Source of the DNA: Desulfosporosinus nitroreducens
GTDB taxonomy: Bacteria > Bacillota > Desulfitobacteriia > Desulfitobacteriales > Desulfitobacteriaceae
Assembly: GCF_023897015.1 (NCBI RefSeq)
Contig: NZ_JAMHFY010000012.1
Location: forward strand, 62,001-126,000
Length of the DNA stretch: 64,000 bases
Direction of reading: 5' to 3'
In this document: in pieces, positions 26,580 through 34,264 of the stretch
Layout of the letters: every line of letters begins with the position of its first letter
How positions within the stretch are numbered: the stretch's first letter is position 1
Position numbers and translations under genes: made by a program
The notes under the pieces: model-generated
Databases searched by the model: none
Told to the model about the DNA's origin: nothing
Seen by the model: only the letters and a program-made list of their open reading frames with translations

Positions 26580-26615
26580 AGGCCCGTTTGCAAGGAAAAG
26601 TATCTAAACGGGCCT
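26580..26615. other. Hairpin AGGCCCGTTT/AAACGGGCCT
   Basis: A 10-bp perfect stem (26580-26589 and 26606-26615) with a 16-base loop. No T-run follows on either strand. It lies between the FMN reductase gene and the minus-strand terminator and may end the former transcript. Confidence 0.5.
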
Positions 26616-26625
26616 AAAGACATAC

Positions 26626-26649
26626 AAAAAAGCCACTGTGAAGTGGCTT
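26626..26649 (-). terminator. Terminator of the candidate ncRNA
   Basis: On the minus strand AAGCCACT-TCAC-AGTGGCTT is followed directly by TTTT. The hairpin has an 8-bp perfect stem and a four-base loop. No protein gene lies upstream on this strand, so the terminated transcript must be something else. Confidence 0.85.
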
Positions 26650-27090
26650 AACATTTATAGTATAAGAGCACGTAATGATCTACCTAACACCAATATAGAT
26701 CGCTGATTACCTAACTAGGATCTTCCGACCATAATCAAGCAAGTTACCACCCATAATAATGATTCGTTCGACCTTACAAGATATCTACCCAGCTATATAC
26801 AACCTCACGGCTGCATATAACCGAAATTCTTACACATGCATATATCATGCGACATATGGTTGCGTAAGAAACTCAACACCCGGCAAAATCTTAGCTCGAC
26901 CCTTTAGGATAAGTTAGAACCCTAAAACAATCTAAGAGACTGCCCTAAAGCTTCTCCCCACCACTAAAAGATCTTCCCTCCGACTATATACAAGCGTTTT
27001 ATCACCTGAAGATAATCTTTGGCCGACCCATATACACCCGGTAAAGAGCATATATAAATCTTGGCTCAACCATTACGTACCCTTATGAAC
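26626..27090 (-). ncRNA. Candidate large structured non-coding RNA
   Basis: No credible reading frame spans this area. On the minus strand it forms a series of helices ending in a terminator. Plus-strand coordinates of the arms: 26672-26682 with 26696-26710 (11 bp with one internal bulge), 26733-26737 with 26760-26764, 26794-26804 with 26809-26819 (GTGA-type loop), 26827-26836 with 26861-26870 enclosing 26838-26841/26847-26850, and 26889-26894 with 26932-26937 enclosing 26903-26908/26921-26926. More pairing is possible up to about 27262, so the RNA may be 450 to 640 bases long. Its class was not recognised; it is not tmRNA, RNase P, 6S or SRP RNA by any conserved block visible. Confidence 0.65.
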
Positions 27091-27403
27091 ATATTATGGC
27101 TTTTGGAGTCTTATTTTATTCTTGGCAATTTTAACCAATCTAACCGTGCTAACTGCAGTAAGGTGGATTCTAAATTGATATATATCACAGACTGCGGATT
27201 ACAGAATCTAATCAGGCACAGACGTCTAAGACCTAGCCAAAATGGTGTGTATTCGTGTATAGTAGTAATGGTAGGAGGGATGCCATTGATATAAGTATTG
27301 TGTTAAAATTGCACTTATTTATTGAAGGTTACAGAAACATAATTTTTAAAAAAAGTGGGTTCTTTAAAGACTATATGTATTAGTGAAGGGAAGGATAGTA
27401 AAG

Positions 27404-28231
27404 ATGAAAAGAAGATGGTTAACACTATTTGTGGCTATCTGTACAGTTGCTCTTTTAGTAGCAGGCTGCGGTCAGAAGTCTACAGACAAGAACCAAACAG
27501 GTGATCAATCCTGGAATAAAATTAAGGAAAAAGGGGAATTCGTCGTTGGTCTGGATGACAATTACCCGCCAGCAGGCTTCCGTGATAAAGCGGGAGAGTT
27601 GGTTGGCGTTGATATTGATTTAGCTAAAGAAGCAGCCAAGCGTTTAGGTGTTAAAGCTGTATTCAAACCAGTACAATGGGATGGAGTTCTCTTGAATCTA
27701 AAAAGTGGGGAAATAGATCTCATCTGGAACGCTCTAGGCATCACTCCTGAAAGACAGCTGGAAATCGGGTTTACGGAAAGTTATATGGAGGATCGGAATA
27801 TTATCGTTGTAAAGTCCGGTTCACCAATTAAGTCCAAGGCGAATTTAGATGGAAAAACTATTGGACTTCAATTAGGCAGCACTGCGGAAGAAGCTGTTGC
27901 TAAAGATCCGATTTCTTCTAAACTTAAGGAAATCAGAAAGTTTGAAAGTCCGACTGTTGCCTTAATGGATTTAGAGGCTGGTCGCATTGACGCTGTAGTA
28001 ACGAATGAAATGAACGCCCGTTACCTGATTACTACAGAAAAAACTGCAGACAAATATTATATTCTCACAGCAGAAGAAGGCGATTTTGACAAAGAGCCTT
28101 ATGGTGTAGGTGTACGCATGGAAGATAAAGCCTTCCTTGCTGAACTAAATCGAGTTCTCAACGAAATGAAGGCTGACGGGACTGCTGCCAAAATCAGTAA
28201 TCAATGGTTTGGATCAAATATCATTAAGTAA
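27404..28231 (+). CDS. Amino acid ABC transporter substrate-binding lipoprotein
   Basis: A 275-residue family 3 solute-binding protein with lipobox VAGC (Cys22). The mature part has FVVGLDDNYPPAGFRD, VDIDLAKEAAKRLGV and IWNALGITPERQ, typical of polar amino acid (glutamine, cystine or arginine) binders. The exact ligand is not clear. ATG 27404 is nine bases after AAGGGAAGG; an earlier ATG at 27383 lacks a site. It leads the operon with two permeases and an ATPase. Confidence 0.85.
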   Translation: MKRRWLTLFVAICTVALLVAGCGQKSTDKNQTGDQSWNKIKEKGEFVVGLDDNYPPAGFRDKAGELVGVDIDLAKEAAKRLGVKAVFKPVQWDGVLLNLKSGEIDLIWNALGITPERQLEIGFTESYMEDRNIIVVKSGSPIKSKANLDGKTIGLQLGSTAEEAVAKDPISSKLKEIRKFESPTVALMDLEAGRIDAVVTNEMNARYLITTEKTADKYYILTAEEGDFDKEPYGVGVRMEDKAFLAELNRVLNEMKADGTAAKISNQWFGSNIIK

Positions 28232-28296
28232 GATTGAACACCTTCAATCGAATAAACTTACATCGAAACTCGGTGAGGGAGTCTGAGATGGATTAA

Positions 28297-28333
28297 AAGG
28301 AATAGGAAGTTAACGATCTCTTCCTATTCCTTG
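28297..28333 (+). terminator. Intra-operon hairpin after the binding-protein gene
   Basis: AAGGAATAGGAAG and CTTCCTATTCCTT form a perfect 13-bp stem. It probably lets part of the transcription end here, giving more binding protein than permease, as is common in such operons. Confidence 0.7.
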
Positions 28334-28437
28334 TTTCCACAGAATGCTTAGCACTGGACAAGTTTTTTAACAGAGTATTTTCCTAAGCCTTCGTTTAAGG
28401 GGTATTAAAGACATTCATAAGGGGATTAGAGAAAACG

Positions 28438-29079
28438 ATGGATTATGTTCTAACAATATTACCCGTTCTTTTAAAGGGTTTAAAGCTATCCCTAACGATT
28501 TATGGAATTGTAATTATTTTGATCTTTCCTCTAGCTATTTTGGCTGCGATCGGTAAAGTATCAGGCCCCCCAATCCTTAAAAAGATCTTATACTTATATA
28601 CCTGGATATGGCGAGGCACCCCCTTGTTGCTCCAATTATTTTTTATTTACTTTGGCTTACCTTACTTTGGTATTAATTTACCGCCATTTGTTGCAGTAAT
28701 CATTGCGTTTGTTTTAAATGTAGCCGCTTATGAAACAGAAATTATCCGGGCAGGTATTGAATCCATTGACAAAGGGCAGTATGAAGCAGCTAAGGCTTTA
28801 GGACTGACTTATTTTCAGACGATGCGGCGGATTATTATTCCCCAGACGATTAGACGAGTGTTGCCTGCTACCTGTAATGAGGCAATCCTTACCTTTAAAG
28901 ATACTGCGCTCGTTGCCGCGATTGGTATGGGCGATTTATTGCGCTCAGCCAAAGAAGTGGTGACATCCGATTTTAAAATTACTGCTTTTTTTGTTGCTTT
29001 TGTTTTTTACCTGATTATCTCTTCCATTTTGCTTCAAGTCTTTAGCAGATTAGAGAAGAAATATTCTATTTACGAATAA
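28438..29079 (+). CDS. Amino acid ABC transporter permease (first copy)
   Basis: A 213-residue HisM/GlnP-type membrane permease with [18 protein letters not shown] and the EAA loop [19 protein letters not shown]. It ends KKYSIYE, exactly like the second permease, and the two share long stretches of near identity, so they arose by tandem duplication. The pair probably forms a heterodimeric channel for the importer. Confidence 0.88.
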   Translation: MDYVLTILPVLLKGLKLSLTIYGIVIILIFPLAILAAIGKVSGPPILKKILYLYTWIWRGTPLLLQLFFIYFGLPYFGINLPPFVAVIIAFVLNVAAYETEIIRAGIESIDKGQYEAAKALGLTYFQTMRRIIIPQTIRRVLPATCNEAILTFKDTALVAAIGMGDLLRSAKEVVTSDFKITAFFVAFVFYLIISSILLQVFSRLEKKYSIYE

Positions 29080-29158
29080 TAAGCCATTGCTGTATGGGGC
29101 TATAATATAAATTATTAAACGGTCGAATTTAAGGCAAACGAAGGGATAAGAGACGATA

Positions 29159-29809
29159 ATGGATCATATGGAATATGTTCTAAGTATACTTCCGTTTATT
29201 GCATCAGGATTGAAGTTAACTGCTAAGATTTATATAGCTACCTTAATATTTGCATTGCCTGTAGGACTTTTAGCAGCTATTGGCAAAGTGAAAGGTCCGA
29301 AGATAATCACTAAGATTTTATATTTATATACATGGATCTGGAGAGGCACGCCTTTGCTTTTGCAATTATTCTTCATGTTTTATGGATTACCCATCATCGG
29401 TATTAGACTGTCACCTTTTGCTGCGGCAACTATTACCTATACCCTGAATTCTGGGGCTTATCTAACGGAAATTTTCAGAGGAGGTATAGAATCCATAGAC
29501 AAAGGTCAATATGAAGCAGCTAAGGCTTTAGGAATGACTTATTCCCAAACGATGCGCCGGATCATTATTCCCCAAACTGTGAGAAGAGTTTTACCCCCTA
29601 CCTGCAGTGAGGCTGTTAATTTGGTAAAGGAAACGGCACTGCTTGCAGTTATAGGAATGCCTGATCTTTTACGGATAGCTACCCAGATCTTCACCAGGGA
29701 TTTTAATATCACGCCATTTATCGTGGCTTTTGTTCTGTACCTAATTATCTCTTCTGTTCTTGTTAGATTATTTAGCACATTAGAGAAGAAATATTCGATT
29801 TATGAATAG
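29159..29809 (+). CDS. Amino acid ABC transporter permease (second copy)
   Basis: A 216-residue paralogue of the preceding permease with [18 protein letters not shown] and [19 protein letters not shown]. The 80-base gap to the first copy contains no terminator. It differs mainly in the first and last membrane helices. The ATPase gene begins 13 bases after its stop; the ribosome site of that gene overlaps its last codons. Confidence 0.88.
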   Translation: MDHMEYVLSILPFIASGLKLTAKIYIATLIFALPVGLLAAIGKVKGPKIITKILYLYTWIWRGTPLLLQLFFMFYGLPIIGIRLSPFAAATITYTLNSGAYLTEIFRGGIESIDKGQYEAAKALGMTYSQTMRRIIIPQTVRRVLPPTCSEAVNLVKETALLAVIGMPDLLRIATQIFTRDFNITPFIVAFVLYLIISSVLVRLFSTLEKKYSIYE

Positions 29810-29822
29810 GAGAGTTGAGAGA

Positions 29823-30581
29823 ATGACGATGATACGGATGAGTAATATTCATAAATATTTTGGTAAACTGCATGTTCTTAAAGGCGTGTCCTTAGAAGTC
29901 AATAAAGGGGAAATTATTTCAATTATTGGCCCCAGTGGCTCAGGAAAAAGCACCTTGCTCCGATGTATGAATCAATTAGAAAAGATAGACCAGGGTATTG
30001 TCGAGATAGAAGGCATTGTAGTTGAGGCTGCAGGAGATAAAGAAGGAAAGGTTGTTGCTACTCCTCAGGAAGTTAGGACTGCCTACCGGAAAATGGGTAT
30101 GGTGTTTCAAAGCTTTAACCTTTTCCCGCATATGACAGCACTGGGTAATGTGATAGAAGCGCCTATGCTTGTCAACAAGGCAGCTAAAGATGATGCTTTA
30201 AAAATTGCTGAGAAGCAATTGGCAAAGGTGGGTTTACTGGAAAAAAAAGATGCCTTTCCCTCTAAGTTATCCGGGGGACAAAAACAGCGGGTAGCAATCG
30301 CACGAGCATTAGCTATGAACCCTGACATTATGCTGTTTGATGAACCGACATCAGCTTTAGACCCTGAGCTAATAGGAGAAGTCCTAAGTGTTATTAAAAA
30401 TTTGGCCCAGGAGCATATGACCATGTTGATCGTTACTCATGAAATGGGATTTGCCAAAGAAATCTCCGACCGAGTGATTTTTATGGATGATGGTAAAATT
30501 CTGGAGGATAGTAACCCAATTGACTTTTTTGATAGTCCTCGTCATCCCAGAATTAAAACCTTTTTGGAAAAGATGCTGTAA
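29823..30581 (+). CDS. Amino acid ABC transporter ATP-binding protein
   Basis: A 252-residue ATPase with Walker [11 protein letters not shown]-loop [12 protein letters not shown], signature LSGGQKQR, Walker [13 protein letters not shown] and switch histidine VTHEMGF. It energises the two permeases encoded just upstream. ATG 29823 is eight bases after AGGAGAG; the ATG at 29802 lies in the preceding gene. It is the last gene of the operon. Confidence 0.9.
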   Translation: MTMIRMSNIHKYFGKLHVLKGVSLEVNKGEIISIIGPSGSGKSTLLRCMNQLEKIDQGIVEIEGIVVEAAGDKEGKVVATPQEVRTAYRKMGMVFQSFNLFPHMTALGNVIEAPMLVNKAAKDDALKIAEKQLAKVGLLEKKDAFPSKLSGGQKQRVAIARALAMNPDIMLFDEPTSALDPELIGEVLSVIKNLAQEHMTMLIVTHEMGFAKEISDRVIFMDDGKILEDSNPIDFFDSPRHPRIKTFLEKML

Positions 30582-30696
30582 AAGATTGGATCAATATCAG
30601 GCGAAACTAAACAATAGAAATAATATTCTTTTATTAAACGAGTAAAAAAAACCTCGCCTTTTAGAATTAGAAGCAGAATTTTATAAATAATTAGCA

Positions 30697-30723
30697 GCGA
30701 TTGGTTTAACCAATCGCCTTTTT
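30697..30723 (+). terminator. Terminator of the amino acid transporter operon
   Basis: GCGATTGGTTTAACCAATCGC is a perfect inverted repeat followed by CTTTTT. The rest of the interval to 30985 holds no further recognisable signal except a very short GTG-started frame (24 codons) judged to be chance. Confidence 0.85.
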
Positions 30724-30985
30724 ATCTTTGACTTTATAAACCTACCCCCGGTGGACTTCTGGAATAGATTAAATCTCACTGACTTCTAGAACCAAACTGT
30801 AATGAATACATCTTCATATGATTAATTAATTATTAAGATAACGATATACTATAGACCCCTCGCGTAATAGGATGATAATCTTGACTTAAGTAATCAAATC
30901 ATAAAGGCGGTGAATATATTACTAGTGAAAAGAAGTACAAATCATAATCAACTGGCTAGATGCCCTTTAAAAAAGGAGGTAAGCC

Positions 30986-31408
30986 ATGAAAAAGTGTGAC
31001 GAGTATATTCAAAGATTTACCTTAACGGGTCAGGATAGTGGTATAAAGAAACTCAGTGAAACAGAAGTTGAGGAGTATAAATTAATCTATGATACACTTA
31101 TCACCAAACTCATAGATACTGGTGGAGAAGTTCCCGGGAGTTCTGATATTCAAGTAATAAATAAGTTATATACCTGTAACGACGAGTGTGTAACCCCGTT
31201 AGGTCTTGTTAATGTCAGTCTGGAATACTTGGCAAAGCTGCTGACCTTTTGTAAGAAGGAAGGAATCCATTGGTTAGTGGACATTAAGGAGTGCACAGAT
31301 ACCCACTTTAGAGAGTTATCTTACTTTAAGATCATAGTCGATTGCTCAAAAGATAAATTTATGACGATAGCAAAAGAAGGAGGCTTTAGGTATAAAGCGA
31401 TTAAATAA
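30986..31408 (+). CDS. Hypothetical protein, 140 residues
   Basis: A soluble acidic protein with four cysteines (ECT, ECV, DCS, CKK) and no membrane segment or recognised domain. It has a strong AAAGGAGG site six bases before the ATG and its own terminator, so it is very likely a real gene, transcribed alone. No function can be suggested. Confidence 0.7.
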   Translation: MKKCDEYIQRFTLTGQDSGIKKLSETEVEEYKLIYDTLITKLIDTGGEVPGSSDIQVINKLYTCNDECVTPLGLVNVSLEYLAKLLTFCKKEGIHWLVDIKECTDTHFRELSYFKIIVDCSKDKFMTIAKEGGFRYKAIK

Positions 31409-31472
31409 CGCTTCGATTCATACCAGACAAAATTATAAATACAGCTGGTAGTTCAACCAGTGAATACTAAAT

Positions 31473-31503
31473 GAGAGTTACAGAGATATACTCTCTTTTT
31501 TTT
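31473..31503 (+). terminator. Terminator of the 140-residue hypothetical gene
   Basis: GAGAGT (31473-31478) and ACTCTC (31490-31495) form a stem followed by eight T residues. Confidence 0.8.
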
Positions 31504-31579
31504 GCGTTTAAGAAGCTCAAAAAAGCTAATTTCGATATTTATCCAAAATAACGAAAATATGTTAAGATGATATAATATT

Positions 31580-31671
31580 AATCAATTCCGAGACACCCAC
31601 TTCAAGTGGGTGTCCTTATTCTACTATCCCACCGAAGTCTCGATGTTCAGCTTTTGCTGAACGAGTTCACT
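31580..31671 (-). repeat. Interspersed hairpin-rich repeat, copy C (inverted)
   Basis: Read on the minus strand it has the same order as copy B: AGTGAACTCGTTCAGC, GCTGAACATCGAGACTTCGG, AGTAGAATAAGG, then CACCCACTTGAAGTGGGTG and TCTCGGAATTGAT. It lacks the AAGTCTC arm present in copy B. It lies upstream of plsY. Confidence 0.82.
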
Positions 31672-31722
31672 AAAATCGTACAGTTGCATAAATGTATAAA
31701 CGTATAAAGAAACGAGAGGTGC

Positions 31723-32301
31723 TTGCTGATTGATATTCTGATTATCGTCATAGGTTACCTTCTTGGCGGAATCTCAACTGGGTACTACCTTGTTCTGTTG
31801 CTTTGCCGTCATGATGTTAGAAATTATGGCTCTGGTGCTACCGGTGCTACTAATGTTGGCAGGATTTTAGGCACAAAAGGTTTTTTGTTAACGTTTCTTG
31901 GAGATGTTTTCAAAGGCTTTCTAATTCCTGCTATAGCTATTTACCTAAAACTCTCAGACTTAACTGTTGTCCTGACCGTGATTGCTGTTGTAGCAGGGCA
32001 CATATGGCCGCTGCAACTTGGTTTTAGAGGAGGAAAGGGAGTAGCTGCTGCCTTTGGGGGAATAGTTGTGATTAATCCCTCACTAGCCCTGGTATTGTTT
32101 GCAATCACAATGGGGCTATTTGCACTGACCAGGAAATTTACCTTAAGCGGTCTTTTAAGTATTCTGGCATCGCCAATCATAGCATTCTTAATGTCACCGT
32201 CGGCAAATCAGGTTATCGGGATTTTGATCCTAGCAATTATATTACTTATTGCTCATAGAGGAAATATTGCGATGATACTGGAAGAGATTTCAAGGAGGTA
32301 A
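31723..32301 (+). CDS. plsY: Glycerol-3-phosphate acyltransferase PlsY-like
   Basis: A 192-residue membrane protein with the three PlsY motifs: GSGATGATNVGR (near 37-48), GHIWPLQLGFRGGKGVA (near 89-105) and the final glycine-rich helix. PlsY moves an acyl group from acyl-phosphate to glycerol-3-phosphate, the first step of phospholipid synthesis. The TTG start follows GAGAGGTG. The next gene begins four bases after its stop, so the two are co-translated; this copy may serve a special lipid if another plsY exists in the genome. Confidence 0.85.
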   Translation: MLIDILIIVIGYLLGGISTGYYLVLLLCRHDVRNYGSGATGATNVGRILGTKGFLLTFLGDVFKGFLIPAIAIYLKLSDLTVVLTVIAVVAGHIWPLQLGFRGGKGVAAAFGGIVVINPSLALVLFAITMGLFALTRKFTLSGLLSILASPIIAFLMSPSANQVIGILILAIILLIAHRGNIAMILEEISRR

Positions 32302-32305
32302 TAGC

Positions 32306-33925
32306 ATGAGTCGTGGTTTATCCTTTAAAATTGCTACTGAGGACTGGGAGTTTGAGCAAATTCACGCTCTTAACTACAAAACATTTGTGCAAGAAATCCC
32401 CCAGCATGGTGTCAATAAAGAGAAAAAGTTAGTAGATAAGTTTCATGAGGAAAATTCATATTGCATTTGCCTTCGCGATAGGAAGCTCTTAGGAATGCTG
32501 GCGTGTCGAAGTAAACGTCCGTTTTCACTAGACTTAAAACTGGCCGATTTAGCTACATACTTACCTCCACACAACGCATTGTGCGAGATTCGTCTCCTTT
32601 CAGTAGAAAAAGAGGTTAGGGGCGGTCGAATCCTTGTTGGATTGATGAACATGCTTATGGAATATTGTAACGAGCAGGGATACGACTTAGCTGTAATATC
32701 GGGAACGGTAAGACAGTTGAAGTTGTATCAGCATCTTGGCTTCGTACCTTTCGGGCCACTTGTCGGCAAACCCGAAGCTATGTTCCAACCCATGTACCTT
32801 GCACGAGAAACTATCGTCCAGAATCTGAATAGTTTTCTAGAACAGCAACCTAGGTTAAAGCCTGCTGTGAAAGATAGTGTCAACTTCCTTCCCGGACCTG
32901 TAAGGATTTGTGAAGCCGTTAAGGAGGCTTTTATTAAAACTCCGGTTTCTCATCGCTCCGATATATTTCTGAAAGATATTGCCCAAATCCAACATAAGCT
33001 CTCTCAGTTGGTTAATTCGAAAAGCGTTCAGATCTTACTAGGGTCAGGCACCCTCGCTAACGATGTCGTAGCTGCCAATCTTTCGAATAAAGGGAAGGGC
33101 ATAGTTGTCAGTAATGGCGAATTTGGCGAACGGTTAGTTGACCATGCCCAAAGGGCTAGGCTTGATTTTAAAGAGTTTAAGAATACTTGGGGGAAGGCTA
33201 TTTACTATGACCAGCTAGAAATTATTCTGGATCAAGAACCCTCCATTAAATGGGTATGGGCAGTACATCTAGAGACTTCAACAGGGGTTCTTAATGATTT
33301 GTCAAAATTGAAAAACATCTGTAAGAAGCGAAATATTATACTCTGCCTAGATTGTGTCAGCTCTATCGGGGCCTTGCCCATTGATCTAAAAGGAGTTTTT
33401 CTCGCGTCGGGCGTAAGTGGCAAAGCTCTATGTTCATATCCGGGGTTAAGTTTTGTTTTCTATAATCATGCTTTAAGTGGACAAGGTCTGCCCCGTTATA
33501 TGGATCTAGAATTATATAGTAAGTCAGAAGGAGTACCCTTTACCCATTCATCAAATTTTATTTATGCTTTGCAAAATGCGTTAGATTTAACGTTATCTAG
33601 GGACTTTTCTATTAATGCAAAGTTCGCCGAGGGATTAAGAAGACAGTTAAGAGCACTTGGGATAAAAGTTGTAGCGGCGGAGGAATACGCGTCCCCCAAT
33701 GTTATAAGCTTTGAACTTCCCAGGGATCTCAGTTCAGAAACGATAGGGGCGAGGCTGGAAAATGGGGGCTATTTTCTTAGCTATCGAAGCTCCTATTTAC
33801 TTAAGCGAAATTGGCTTCAAGTTTGCTTAATGGGAGAGTATGATCAGCGGGATATAGAAGCTTTTCCTTCGATCTTAGCTTCCTGCTTGGATATGGAAGA
33901 GGATGGGATTTTAAAGGCAAAATAA
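32306..33925 (+). CDS. Fusion of a GNAT-like acyltransferase and a class V aminotransferase
   Basis: A 539-residue two-domain protein. The first 175 residues resemble GNAT/autoinducer-synthase-like acyltransferases (FVQEIPQH, LCEIRLLSVEKEVRGG). From about residue 190 a fold type I PLP domain follows, like alanine-glyoxylate or serine aminotransferases: NFLPGPVRI, HRSDIFL, LLGSGTLANDVV, CLDCVSSIGALPIDL and the PLP lysine in SGVSGKAL (K373). Fusion and tight coupling to plsY suggest a pathway making an amino-acid- or amine-containing lipid. The reaction is inferred and not known. Confidence 0.8.
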   Translation: MSRGLSFKIATEDWEFEQIHALNYKTFVQEIPQHGVNKEKKLVDKFHEENSYCICLRDRKLLGMLACRSKRPFSLDLKLADLATYLPPHNALCEIRLLSVEKEVRGGRILVGLMNMLMEYCNEQGYDLAVISGTVRQLKLYQHLGFVPFGPLVGKPEAMFQPMYLARETIVQNLNSFLEQQPRLKPAVKDSVNFLPGPVRICEAVKEAFIKTPVSHRSDIFLKDIAQIQHKLSQLVNSKSVQILLGSGTLANDVVAANLSNKGKGIVVSNGEFGERLVDHAQRARLDFKEFKNTWGKAIYYDQLEIILDQEPSIKWVWAVHLETSTGVLNDLSKLKNICKKRNIILCLDCVSSIGALPIDLKGVFLASGVSGKALCSYPGLSFVFYNHALSGQGLPRYMDLELYSKSEGVPFTHSSNFIYALQNALDLTLSRDFSINAKFAEGLRRQLRALGIKVVAAEEYASPNVISFELPRDLSSETIGARLENGGYFLSYRSSYLLKRNWLQVCLMGEYDQRDIEAFPSILASCLDMEEDGILKAK

Positions 33926-33940
33926 AAAGGAGTCTGTTTT

Positions 33941-34066
33941 ATGAGCAAACCAAAGGCTTACGAAGTTAGGATGCACTCAATAGCGAGCATAGGCGGAAAT
34001 ATATGGAGTTTGATGGTATTGCGAAGTGCAGTCTATACCTTAAACAGCAAACGTCAAAAATGGTAG
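33941..34066 (+). CDS. Possible small protein, 41 residues
   Basis: ATG at 33941 follows AAAAGGAGT at a good distance, just after the fusion gene, and reads MSKPKAYEVRMHS onward to TAG. The product is basic with no recognised domain. It may be a real small gene at the end of the plsY operon or a remnant. Confidence 0.3.
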   Translation: MSKPKAYEVRMHSIASIGGNIWSLMVLRSAVYTLNSKRQKW

Positions 34067-34163
34067 TCTAAATCACTATTCTTTCATAGCTGCTCTTTAA
34101 TTTCGATCAAAATCATGGTATTATGCAAACTAAGAGAATTCTGCGTCTACTATTTTGCGCGAC

Positions 34164-34200
34164 AAGGCCATAGACAAAGTGCTATGGCCTTAAACATATT
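34164..34200 (+). terminator. Hairpin upstream of purL
   Basis: AAGGCCATAG (34164-34173) and CTATGGCCTT (34182-34191) form a perfect 10-bp stem followed by AAACATATTTT. It may end the upstream transcript or act as an attenuator for purL; no purine, PRPP or ZTP riboswitch consensus was found. Confidence 0.55.
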
Positions 34201-34264
34201 TTAAGGATCATAGATAAGGGCTAATTTACTTAATGTATCTAAAAACTAACTAATGGAGGATGAT

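Noticed and set aside
26626-27090. tmRNA, RNase P RNA or 6S RNA
   Set aside because: No tag-peptide frame, no alanine-tRNA-like ends, and no conserved RNase P or 6S blocks were visible.
27061-27294. 77-codon plus-strand open frame (TTG start) in the structured region
   Set aside because: No ribosome site, odd amino acid composition, and it lies within the area that folds on the opposite strand.
28232-28296. Possible fifth copy of the interspersed hairpin repeat (ACATCGAAACTCGGTGAGGG)
   Set aside because: Only about 20 bases are loosely similar and the flanking hairpins are missing.
34067-34264. Purine, PRPP or ZTP riboswitch upstream of purL
   Set aside because: A hairpin is present but none of the conserved aptamer blocks of these classes could be found.
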